Part shown: piece after piece, positions 1 to 6,950 of the stretch
How the letters are laid out: each line of letters starts with the position of its first letter
How positions within the stretch are numbered: position 1 is the first letter of the stretch
DNA from: an uncultured Bacteroidales bacterium
GTDB taxonomy: Bacteria > Bacteroidota > Bacteroidia > Bacteroidales > Muribaculaceae
Length of the DNA: 9,889 bases
Assembly (NCBI GenBank): GCA_900549375.1
Contig: URNY01000100.1
Location: forward strand, 1-9,889
Direction of reading: 5' to 3'
The notes under the pieces: generated by a model
What the model was told of the DNA's origin: nothing
The model's input: the letters and a program-made list of their open reading frames with translations, nothing else
The model's database searches: none
Program-made: the position numbers and the translations under genes

Positions 1-1591
1 CTCCGCCGACGCCTTCGCCACCCAGCATCAGGATGCCATCTACTTTTCCAAGCGGCTTCTCCCGGGCGACTGGCCGGATGAATTCGAAATACGCGGCGAA
101 ATTCTGATGCCATGGGAAGTATTCGAGAAACTGAATGCCGAACGCGCATACAACGAAGAGCCGCTCTTCGCAAATCCGCGCAACGCTGCCTCAGGCACGC
201 TGAAGATGCAGGATCCGCGCGAAGTGGCGCGGCGCCATCTCGATGCCCGCTTCTATTATCTCCTAAGCGAACATCTCCCCTCCGACAGCCATTACGAAAA
301 CATGCTCGCCGCAGAGCACTGGGGCTTCAAGGTCTCAAAGGCCATGGCGAGACTTCATAGCCTGAAAGACGTTGACGACTACATTGCCTATTGGGATGAA
401 CACCGCAAGGAACTGCCGGTAGCTACGGATGGTCTTGTGTTCAAGGTCGACTCTTTGAAGCAACAGCTCAACCTCGGCTTCACTGCCAAATCTCCTCGAT
501 GGGCCGTTGCCTATAAGTTCAATCCGGAAAGGGCCTGCACTCCGCTCCGCTTTGTCTCGTTCGAGACGGGGAGAATGGGTATCGTTACCCCCGTGGCAAA
601 CCTCGAACCCGTGCTTCTTTCCGGAACTATAGTTAAACGGGCCTCGCTTCATAACGAAGACATAATGCTCGAGCTCGATATCCATGAAGGAGACTCCCTT
701 TACGTGGAGAAAGCCGGCGAGATTATCCCGCAGATCACCGGTGTCGAGATCTCCGAGCGCAAGCCGGATGCCAGGAAAGTCACGTTCGTAAAGGAATGCC
801 CCGAATGCGGCACTCCTCTTCGCCGCATATTCGGCGAGGCGGCCTGGTGCTGCCCCAACCGTTATGGCTGCCGCCCGCAGATCACCGGACGCATCGAGCA
901 TTTCTGCGCCCGGCGCATGATGGATATCGACGGCATCGGCGAGGAAACAGCCGAACTTCTCTATAAATCCGGCCTGGTGGAAAATATCGGCCGGATCTAC
1001 GACCTCACGCGCGATGATCTCATAAATCGCGCGGGAACCGGTGTAAGAACTGCCGAAAGGATTATTGCCGGAATCGAAAGTTCCAAGCAGGTGCCTTTCG
1101 AAAGAGTGGTCTATGCCCTCTCTATACCCAACGTAGGCGAAACCACGGCTAAACGGCTTGCCCGTGCCGTGGTGAGCATGGAGAATATGAGGAGCATGAC
1201 GGTCGAACAACTCGCCGCCATTCCCGATATAGGCCCGGTTATCGCGCAAGGCATCTACGATTTCCTGCGCGAACCTGTCAATATCGCAAATATCGACAAA
1301 CTCACGGAAGCAGGCGTAAAAATGCAAGTCGACGAGGAGAGCCTCCGGCCTTCGGGAACGAGCCTCGAGGGGAAAACAATTGTTATCTCCGGTGTATTCG
1401 CTCATCATAGCCGCGACGAGTATAAGGAAATTATCGCCCGCGAAGGGGGAAAGAACGCCGGAAGCATCTCGAAAAAAACCTCTTTCGTTCTTGCCGGAGA
1501 GAATATGGGGCCCTCAAAACTTGAGAAATGCAAAGCGCTCGGGATTCCGATTGTCGCCGAAGATGAATTCCTCTCAATGATAGCAAAATAG
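1..1591 (+). CDS. ligA: NAD-dependent DNA ligase LigA, 5'-truncated by window edge
   Basis: LigA seals nicks in duplex DNA during replication and repair, using NAD+ to adenylate an active-site lysine. The reading frame is open from base 2, giving 529 residues; full-length LigA is about 670, so roughly 140 N-terminal residues, including the catalytic KxDG motif, lie outside the window. The ATG at 107 is internal, because conserved sequence (EIRGE, residues 29-33) precedes it. Visible are the rest of the adenylation domain (FANPRNAASGTLK about 56-68; conserved lysine of AYKF at 172), the OB fold (GRMG...TPVANLEP about 190-203), a four-cysteine zinc finger (C266, C269, C284, C290), helix-hairpin-helix repeats (about 305-415) and a C-terminal BRCT domain (about 454-529, with GGKNAGSISKKTSFVLAG). 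Oddities: residues 1-19 do not match the family, and the usual GRTG reads GRMG. Family assignment is very secure. rpe follows after 15 bp. Confidence 0.97.
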   Translation, partial: SADAFATQHQDAIYFSKRLLPGDWPDEFEIRGEILMPWEVFEKLNAERAYNEEPLFANPRNAASGTLKMQDPREVARRHLDARFYYLLSEHLPSDSHYENMLAAEHWGFKVSKAMARLHSLKDVDDYIAYWDEHRKELPVATDGLVFKVDSLKQQLNLGFTAKSPRWAVAYKFNPERACTPLRFVSFETGRMGIVTPVANLEPVLLSGTIVKRASLHNEDIMLELDIHEGDSLYVEKAGEIIPQITGVEISERKPDARKVTFVKECPECGTPLRRIFGEAAWCCPNRYGCRPQITGRIEHFCARRMMDIDGIGEETAELLYKSGLVENIGRIYDLTRDDLINRAGTGVRTAERIIAGIESSKQVPFERVVYALSIPNVGETTAKRLARAVVSMENMRSMTVEQLAAIPDIGPVIAQGIYDFLREPVNIANIDKLTEAGVKMQVDEESLRPSGTSLEGKTIVISGVFAHHSRDEYKEIIAREGGKNAGSISKKTSFVLAGENMGPSKLEKCKALGIPIVAEDEFLSMIAK

Positions 1592-1606
1592 CAAACTGTC
1601 AAAGCC

Positions 1607-2251
1607 ATGAAAGTATCACCTTCTCTTCTGGCGGCCGATTTCACGAATCTCGCCGGAGATATAGAAATGATAAACCGCTCCGAAGCCGATATGCTTCATC
1701 TCGATGTGATGGACGGAGTGTTCGTACCAAATATCTCTTTCGGGTTTCCGGTAATCAAATCGGTTGCGAAAATATGCGAAAAACCTCTCGACGTGCATCT
1801 CATGATTGTGGAGCCTGAGAAATGGATCTCTCAGGTGCGCGATCTTGGCGCATGGATGATGAATGTGCATCAGGAAGCATGCGCCCATCTCTACAGCACG
1901 GTCTGCCATATCCACGAAGCGGGGATGAAAGCCGGTTTGACTCTTTGCCCCGCCACTCCCGTCTCTGTGCTCGAAGATATAATCGGCGAACTCGACATGG
2001 TGCTCCTGATGTCGGTAGAGCCGGGCTTCGGCGGTCAGAAATTTATCCCGGGAACGTTGGAGAAAACACGCCGTCTGCGTCGCATGATAGAGGAAACAGA
2101 TTCGAAGGCTCTGATTGAAATCGACGGCGGAGTAAACGAAAAAACCGGAGCGGAACTTGCCCGCGCCGGTGCTGATATCCTTGTTGCCGGAAGCTATGTC
2201 TTCAATGCTCCGGATCCATCGAAAGCAATATCAATCTTAAAGAATCTTTAG
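1607..2251 (+). CDS. rpe: Ribulose-phosphate 3-epimerase
   Basis: This cytosolic enzyme interconverts D-ribulose 5-phosphate and D-xylulose 5-phosphate in the pentose phosphate pathway. The 214-residue protein has normal family length and the full set of (beta/alpha)8-barrel signatures: SPSLLAADF at 4-12, HLDVMDGVFVPNISFG at 31-46, DVHLM at 62-66, MSVEPGFGGQKFI at 135-147, EIDGGV at 171-176 and the phosphate-binding VAGSYVF at 193-199. Predicted metal ligands and catalytic acids by homology are H31, D33, H64 and D173. A minor oddity is W83, where the family motif GAD usually has Asp. The start is the first ATG after ligA, 15 bp downstream of its stop, placing the N-terminus exactly where the family begins. 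No Shine-Dalgarno is apparent, as is usual in Bacteroidetes. It is probably co-transcribed with ligA, although the two functions are unrelated. An allulose-6-phosphate epimerase is a less likely alternative within the superfamily. Confidence 0.95.
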   Translation: MKVSPSLLAADFTNLAGDIEMINRSEADMLHLDVMDGVFVPNISFGFPVIKSVAKICEKPLDVHLMIVEPEKWISQVRDLGAWMMNVHQEACAHLYSTVCHIHEAGMKAGLTLCPATPVSVLEDIIGELDMVLLMSVEPGFGGQKFIPGTLEKTRRLRRMIEETDSKALIEIDGGVNEKTGAELARAGADILVAGSYVFNAPDPSKAISILKNL

Positions 2252-2306
2252 ACTCCATTGAAGGAGCTTTAGGCATCGTTCCTTAGATTCAGCCGATTAG
2301 AATTCA

Positions 2307-2681
2307 TCAGTTGTAGGCCGGATAACCGTACTGATTCGGAGTCGGCTGCGACGGCTGTACGCAGAACACAATCAGAATGATCTGTCCCACAACCGGGATG
2401 AATCCTATCAGCCACCAGAGGCCGCTCTTACCCGTGTCGTGCAGGCGACGGAAAAGTACGCCGAGCGAGGGCAACAGCAGAACCAGATAAACTATATAGG
2501 AAATTACAGGAAGTCCGGAGCCTGCGGAATGGTTCACGGCCTGTATGCTCGACGGAATACCGAACAGACTGCCGATTATGAACGTGAACAATGCCCACCA
2601 CCAGAATTCACTGCGCGAGGCGCGCCCCGAGAAGGTGCAATACTTGGAGAAGCATGTGCTTATTGATTGTGCGAATGTCAT
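2307..2681 (-). CDS. DUF805 family small membrane protein
   Basis: This 124-residue protein belongs to the DUF805 (YhaH-like) family of bacterial inner-membrane proteins, whose molecular role is unknown. The family pattern is clear: an N-terminal amphipathic stretch ending in FSGRASRSEFWWW (17-29), then the central RRLHDTGKSGLWWL signature (78-91). Three hydrophobic segments are visible at about 27-47, 58-78 and 89-108, followed by a short polar Pro/Gln/Tyr tail (109-124). There is no cleavable signal peptide. The gene lies 57 bp downstream of the GH2 stop on the same strand and could be read through from the PUL operon, but nothing in it suggests glycan metabolism, so it may simply be a neighbour. 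It converges with rpe across a 55-bp gap (2252-2306), where I see no strong terminator. Confidence 0.9.
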   Translation of the reverse strand: MTFAQSISTCFSKYCTFSGRASRSEFWWWALFTFIIGSLFGIPSSIQAVNHSAGSGLPVISYIVYLVLLLPSLGVLFRRLHDTGKSGLWWLIGFIPVVGQIILIVFCVQPSQPTPNQYGYPAYN

Positions 2682-2693
2682 GATTTAATGTTT

Positions 2694-2713
2694 TAGGAAT
2701 CTTTAGAAATCTT
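2694..2713. repeat. Short tandem 10-bp repeat in the GH2-DUF805 spacer
   Basis: Two adjacent 10-bp units, taggaatctt and tagaaatctt (9 of 10 identical), lie in the 57-bp spacer upstream of the DUF805 start. An 11-bp match to part of it (gaatctttaga, 2697-2707) occurs at 2242-2252 across the rpe stop codon, on the other side of the DUF805 gene. The sequence is AT-rich and short. It may be chance or a weak regulatory element; no function can be assigned. Confidence 0.4.
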
Positions 2714-2738
2714 TTACATTATAACCGCAGACACCACA

Positions 2739-5141
2739 TTATTGTTTCACAGGTATTGACAATTTGGCGCTTCTCAGCAACGGTGAAGTCAGCGTCAGTC
2801 CCGCGGGCTTCGCGAAATTCCCTTCAGGATCGAGTTCAAGATAGACAAGCAGCCTGCCGCCGGAAACGCGCCGCCGATGCAGTTTGGGATGCGTCATGTC
2901 ATGATTGCCGGTGCTTTCCACTCCGAGAATCCTTACAGGACCGGAGACACGACAATCCACCATATTGTCGGACAAAGGAACCATATTTCCCGCATCATCC
3001 GTAATCTCCACGACGACATGCCCTATGGGATGCTCCTTCGTGAGTTCCTTCTCTTCCATCGCTGCGCGCACGGCATAGGGACGTCCGGTAGTTGCGATAC
3101 GGTCGTCGGCCACTTTCGCGCCCGTTTCATCAAAAGCCTCCACTTCGAGCAGGCCCGGGTGGAATTCCAGATCCCAGGCAATGATTCCTTTCAAATCGTC
3201 GCGTTGAGTCAGCGGGCCATATTCCTTTCCGTCGAGCAGAAGTCGCGCGGATGCGGCATTAGTGTAGCACACCACTCTCACCGGGCGGTTCTCATCATAG
3301 TTCCAGACGCGCGAACTGTCGATCCGGAGACCCGGGTCGGTTCCTTCGTGACGTGGATATGTACCGAGATAGGCCACGGGGCGGTCGAGCCATAGCGAGG
3401 CGCGGAAAAGGCCACGCTGTTTCGGGAAAGAGCCGAAATCGAGCAACCCCGTGCCAAGACCGCGTGAAGGCCATCGGCCCGCTTCTCCCAGATAATCCGT
3501 TCCGGTCCATAGGAACTGACCGAATATATAGGGATTGTCGCGCACGGACAGCCACTGGTCGTATCCCTGACCGTTCTCGCTTCCATAGATCACGCGGTCG
3601 GGATAAGTCTTGTGGTCTTCGGCATACCTGTCTTCGGTATAGTTATACCCCACGATATCCACTGCTTCGGGATAGGCCGTGCGGTTCGACATCACAACGC
3701 CTGCCAACGCTCCCGTGACAGGACGCGAATCATCTATCTTCCTCACCACCGCGGCAAGCCTCTTCGCTATTTCACCTATTCGCTCGGCTCGCGGCGCTTT
3801 CGAATCATAGCCTCCGAAATTAGGCTGGTTGATTCCGACACTGTCGAGCACCGGATGCGAATACGGGTCATTGGGATAATCCACTTCGTTACCTATACTC
3901 CAGAAAGCCACCGACGGATGATTGCGGTCGCGGCGCACCATATCCGCCACATCTCTTTCGATCCATTCCTCAAAGAAATCGTATGAGCCATCGAACGAAG
4001 GCGTGCCGACGTTCCATCCCTCAATCCATTTGCGTTTGGGAAATTCCCATTCGTCGGAAGCCTCATCCATCACAAGCAGACCCATTCTGTCGCAAAGATC
4101 GTAGAGAACCGGAGCCTGAGGATTATGGCTCATGCGGATGGCATTGACGCCTATGGCCTTCAGGTTGCGGAGCCTTCGCTCCCACACCTGCTCCGGCACC
4201 ACCGCCCCGAGCACACCTGCATCATGATGCAGGCACACACCTTTCACCTTCATATTGCGGCCATTGAGCGCAAAACCGTGGTCGGGGCTGAATTCGAGTT
4301 CACGCAGTCCCATGTAGGTCGTTGTGGAGTCTATTGTCTTGCCATTGCGCAGAAGTTTCACCTCCAGAGTGTAGAGATAAGGATCGTCGAGATTCCATCT
4401 GTGGGGAAACTTTATTCCCAGCATAAGGTCATTGCTTTTAGTGGCGTGTTTCTTTTGGGCTGTGGCTACAATATGCCCTGCCTTATCTCTGACCTCCGCA
4501 GTTATCGCAAGATCCTTCACCGGATTTTCCACCGCCACATCAACCTTGACGCGGGCTTTCGAGGGAGTGATTTTTAAAGCCTTGTAACCGACGCCCCATT
4601 GCGCTATATGCGTATCCAGGGCCGCGATAAGATAGACATCCCTGTAGATTCCGGAGCCTGTATACCAGCGTGAATCGGCATAACGGCTGTGATCAAGCTT
4701 CACGGCCAATACATTCTCACCTTTCTTCAGATAAGGCGTCATGTCGTACATGAAAGATATGTAGCCGTTTGGCCGCTTGCCGAGCAGATGCCCGTTCAGA
4801 TACACCTCCGAGCGGTTATAGGCTCCTTCAAAATAGATGTAATGTTTCGGAAGGGTGTCGGTAACCTCGAAATGACGGCGATACCATCCGATACCTCCGG
4901 GAAGATAACCTGTGGCACTTGCCAGCGATGGCGACGGGACAGCCTCGACACTCCAGTCGTGTGGAAGGTCGAGCACCCTCCATTGAGAATCGTCGAAACC
5001 CTCTGCCGAAGCCGTTGAATCGGCGGAAAGAGAGAAACGCCAGCCTTTGTTGAACTTTTCCGCTTGGCCAAAAGAGACCTGCCCGAATGCCGAGGCAGCC
5101 GCGATAAGCGCGGCTGCCGATAAAGATATTCTGATATTCAT
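2739..5141 (-). CDS. Secreted GH2 glycoside hydrolase, probable beta-galactosidase
   Basis: This predicted retaining exo-glycosidase of family GH2 most likely removes terminal beta-galactose from imported oligosaccharides. The 800-residue protein starts with a Sec signal peptide (1-20, likely cut before Q21) with no lipobox cysteine, so it is probably periplasmic. Domains in order: jelly-roll sugar-binding domain (about 28-175, with GGIGWYRRHF and RWYTGSGIYRDV), immunoglobulin-like domain (about 180-282), TIM barrel (about 290-590), then C-terminal beta domains resembling DUF4982 and GH2 C-terminal domain 5 (about 612-795). Predicted acid/base is E419 in SIGNE; predicted nucleophile is E522 in YGSEN. 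Both are present and the barrel is intact. The start at 5141 is chosen over an in-frame ATG at 5285 because it gives a clean signal peptide; the longer form would overlap the GH30 gene. It lies 29 bp after the GH30 stop, so the two are co-transcribed. Other GH2 activities (glucuronidase, mannosidase) are possible but less likely. Confidence 0.9.
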   Translation of the reverse strand: MNIRISLSAAALIAAASAFGQVSFGQAEKFNKGWRFSLSADSTASAEGFDDSQWRVLDLPHDWSVEAVPSPSLASATGYLPGGIGWYRRHFEVTDTLPKHYIYFEGAYNRSEVYLNGHLLGKRPNGYISFMYDMTPYLKKGENVLAVKLDHSRYADSRWYTGSGIYRDVYLIAALDTHIAQWGVGYKALKITPSKARVKVDVAVENPVKDLAITAEVRDKAGHIVATAQKKHATKSNDLMLGIKFPHRWNLDDPYLYTLEVKLLRNGKTIDSTTTYMGLRELEFSPDHGFALNGRNMKVKGVCLHHDAGVLGAVVPEQVWERRLRNLKAIGVNAIRMSHNPQAPVLYDLCDRMGLLVMDEASDEWEFPKRKWIEGWNVGTPSFDGSYDFFEEWIERDVADMVRRDRNHPSVAFWSIGNEVDYPNDPYSHPVLDSVGINQPNFGGYDSKAPRAERIGEIAKRLAAVVRKIDDSRPVTGALAGVVMSNRTAYPEAVDIVGYNYTEDRYAEDHKTYPDRVIYGSENGQGYDQWLSVRDNPYIFGQFLWTGTDYLGEAGRWPSRGLGTGLLDFGSFPKQRGLFRASLWLDRPVAYLGTYPRHEGTDPGLRIDSSRVWNYDENRPVRVVCYTNAASARLLLDGKEYGPLTQRDDLKGIIAWDLEFHPGLLEVEAFDETGAKVADDRIATTGRPYAVRAAMEEKELTKEHPIGHVVVEITDDAGNMVPLSDNMVDCRVSGPVRILGVESTGNHDMTHPKLHRRRVSGGRLLVYLELDPEGNFAKPAGLTLTSPLLRSAKLSIPVKQ

Positions 5142-5170
5142 GAAATTATACCAATATTTATACCCCTCTC

Positions 5171-6841
5171 CTATTCGAAAGTATAGACAATTGTAGTCAC
5201 GCTTGCCGGGTCGAGGAAGACATCGTCGGCGGGGTTGAACCGGTCTCCCTGAAGATGTTTCTGCGAAGTGGTGGTATAGCGCCATACAGTCGCGGGGGTC
5301 TTGCCATCCTTGAAACTGTTGTGGATTTTCACGCCCTTCTGCTTGTCATAATTGGTATATACAGCCACGACAGTCTTTCCGTCGGCCGAAACGTATGCCG
5401 TTCCGAAAAAGTCTTTGTTCTCCTTTGCGGTAAGAGCGATGCGCTTGTATCCCGGACGCACGAAAAGGCTGTAGTTGCCGAGAACCCAAAGATTATGGGT
5501 AGCGCCAATCTTCCCTTCGGCCGTGAAGTCATTGCTGTATTCTCCACCTGCCGGTGTTGTCTTGATCAGTTCGAAGCGGTTCTTCTGGCTATAGCGTTCC
5601 ACCGACATCGAGGTCCAGTAGCTCCATGAAGAGCAGCCCGCGGAAACGATATCATTATGGATTATACGGCTCATGTATTGCGCAATGTCGAATTCTGACA
5701 CATCGTCGTAGCTGCCTCCGAGTTCCGAGGGCTCTTTGTCGAGCATCGACCATTCCGTCTGCCATACACGCACGCCGCGGTTGGTTGCGGCTGAATAGAC
5801 TTTCGAACGGATGGAACGCATATCGTTCCAGTTGTCGAACGTCCAGTAACTGTGACCGCCGGCTATATTATCCACATGCTCCAGACCCCCGACATAGCAT
5901 TCATGCGAAGGATTGAAAAACACGTTGATCTGGTTAAAACGGTCGCTGCCGTTTCCTTCGTAGAGATAAGTCCACGAAGCGGCTTCGGGGATAAGTATTT
6001 TCGTGGTTATCCCTTTTGCCGAGAGAGCCTTGTCGAGCTCGCGCACGAGACGGCTCACCTCTTTGTTCTGCCATCCCGAGCCCTCCTGAGAATCGCCGTC
6101 CCAATTATATTGCGGCTCATTCACCGGAGAGATATGCGTCACGTTATATCCTTCGCCACGGAAATGTGCCGCCACTTCCGCCATATAGACGGCGAAGTCA
6201 TCATAGCAGTCATCTTTAAGATTGGCTTTATCCCGCGAGTCGGAGCGCCCCTGACCGTTGAGGGTGTATTGCACCAATGGAGAATTGCTGAAGAGCACAA
6301 ACGACTCCACACCGTAATCCTTTGCCTGCTGCATGAAATAGCGCTGCCCAGCGCATTTGCTCCAGTCATATTTGCCGCCGGAGAGATAGGATTCCGCGCG
6401 GTTGTTGGCATTATTGTCGTTGATGCCGGATGCCGCGCCGAGTTCCGCGGTTCCCGCGCCGAGATTCACGCGCCACATGGAGAGGCCGATACCGGCAGGC
6501 TGTCCGCCGGATATGTTGCGCGAGAAAAGCAACTCCGAGAGTTTGCCGCGGTTCGTGGCCCAGTATTGGCCGATTGTGGCCGGAAGCCAGCAGTCGGAGG
6601 CTCCGAATCCCTCCATGGTCTGATAGGCCGTCGAGGCATCTATCTCCGTAGTCTCGGCGGTGCATGTGAAGTTGGCAACCGGCGATTTCACATCTGAATC
6701 CCCCGTGCCGGGATCCGGATCTACGGGTTGTTCATCGCCGCTTCCGGCAGGACGCTTTGTGGATTCTTCGGGGTCTTCCGAACATCCGGCAAGAAGAGCC
6801 ATCGCGAGGCATCCTATTGTAAGTATCCGTGATATTTTCAT
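5171..6841 (-). CDS. GH30 endo-glycanase, predicted surface lipoprotein (beta-1,6-galactanase-like)
   Basis: This family GH30 retaining hydrolase likely makes the first cuts in an extracellular polysaccharide. The 556-residue protein opens with a lipoprotein signal peptide (lipobox LLAGC, lipidated C20) followed by SEDPEE, an acidic stretch like Bacteroidetes surface-export signals, then a Pro/Asp/Glu/Gly-rich linker (about 21-55). The (beta/alpha)8 domain begins near MEGFGASDCW (76-85). Predicted acid/base is E242 in SPVNEPQYNW, followed by QEGSGW; predicted nucleophile is E363 in VWQTEWSM. The GH30 side beta-sandwich follows (about 455-556). The NEPQ...QEG arrangement looks to me most like subfamily 5 (endo-beta-1,6-galactanases), but a beta-1,6-glucanase or other GH30 activity cannot be excluded. 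The ATG at 6841 is chosen over an upstream in-frame ATG at 6895 because it yields the lipoprotein signal and the longer form would run through a hairpin. It lies 109 bp after susD and 29 bp before the GH2 gene. Confidence 0.9.
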   Translation of the reverse strand: MKISRILTIGCLAMALLAGCSEDPEESTKRPAGSGDEQPVDPDPGTGDSDVKSPVANFTCTAETTEIDASTAYQTMEGFGASDCWLPATIGQYWATNRGKLSELLFSRNISGGQPAGIGLSMWRVNLGAGTAELGAASGINDNNANNRAESYLSGGKYDWSKCAGQRYFMQQAKDYGVESFVLFSNSPLVQYTLNGQGRSDSRDKANLKDDCYDDFAVYMAEVAAHFRGEGYNVTHISPVNEPQYNWDGDSQEGSGWQNKEVSRLVRELDKALSAKGITTKILIPEAASWTYLYEGNGSDRFNQINVFFNPSHECYVGGLEHVDNIAGGHSYWTFDNWNDMRSIRSKVYSAATNRGVRVWQTEWSMLDKEPSELGGSYDDVSEFDIAQYMSRIIHNDIVSAGCSSWSYWTSMSVERYSQKNRFELIKTTPAGGEYSNDFTAEGKIGATHNLWVLGNYSLFVRPGYKRIALTAKENKDFFGTAYVSADGKTVVAVYTNYDKQKGVKIHNSFKDGKTPATVWRYTTTSQKHLQGDRFNPADDVFLDPASVTTIVYTFE

Positions 6842-6854
6842 TACTAAATATTTG

Positions 6855-6894
6855 AAAAATGCAGGGGACGGCCCCAGACAGGTCATCCCCTGCA
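6855..6894 (-). terminator. GC-rich hairpin with T-run between susD and GH30 (terminator or attenuator)
   Basis: In the direction of transcription, a perfect 9-bp stem (TGCAGGGGA at 6894-6886, TCCCCTGCA at 6868-6860) encloses a 17-nt loop and is followed at once by five T residues (6859-6855), ending 13 bp before the GH30 start codon. This is the form of an intrinsic terminator. Because GH30 and GH2 follow on the same strand, it more likely causes partial termination or marks an RNA-processing site, lowering enzyme mRNA relative to susCD, than ending the operon completely. Confidence 0.65.
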
Positions 6895-6900
6895 AAATTA
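6893..6900 (-). promoter_or_regulatory. Possible Bacteroides-type -7 element upstream of GH30
   Basis: On the minus strand this reads TAATTTTG, an exact match to the Bacteroides -7 consensus TAnnTTTG. The only clear TTTG upstream (in agTTTGaatc) is 12 bp away, whereas a -33 box normally sits about 17-23 bp upstream, so only half of the promoter is convincing. If used, the transcript would begin at about the hairpin at 6855-6894. Weak call on one short motif. Confidence 0.25.
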
Positions 6901-6923
6901 CACATTTTGATTCAAACTGATTC

Positions 6924-6941
6924 TAAAAAAATCCTTTTTTA
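6924..6941. repeat. AT-only inverted repeat just after susD
   Basis: On the minus strand, beginning 10 bp after the susD stop codon, TAAAAAA is followed by a short GGAT loop and TTTTTTA, a 7-bp A/T-only palindrome. Together with the downstream GC-rich hairpin (6855-6894) and the possible -7 box (6893-6900), it accounts for most of the 109-bp susD-GH30 gap. A/T-only stems are thermally weak, so it may be merely a homopolymer run pair, or an mRNA 3'-end feature for susCD. Confidence 0.35.
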
Positions 6942-6950
6942 CCTCAATGT

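Noticed and set aside
335..1408. 357-codon open frame on the minus strand opposite ligA
   Set aside because: It is fully antisense to conserved LigA sequence, has no recognisable domain, and is the kind of long shadow frame that GC-rich codon use produces.
2253..2270. Possible terminator between the convergent rpe and DUF805 genes (CTCC, 6-nt loop, GGAG, then CTTT)
   Set aside because: The stem is only 4 bp and the T-run has three bases; too weak to call.
2682..2738. TATAAT-like sequence upstream of DUF805
   Set aside because: It resembles the E. coli -10 box, but Bacteroidetes primary promoters use TAnnTTTG, and no such box with a -33 TTTG is present in this spacer.
5142..5285. 48-residue N-terminal extension of the GH2 protein
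   Set aside because: It overlaps the end of the GH30 gene, and the internal Met at 5141 starts a clean signal peptide.
5852..6697. 281-codon open frame on the plus strand opposite the GH30 gene
   Set aside because: It is antisense to a clearly conserved catalytic domain and shows no recognisable family motif.
6842..6895. 18-residue N-terminal extension of the GH30 protein
   Set aside because: It is encoded through the hairpin and would bury the lipoprotein signal that starts at 6841.
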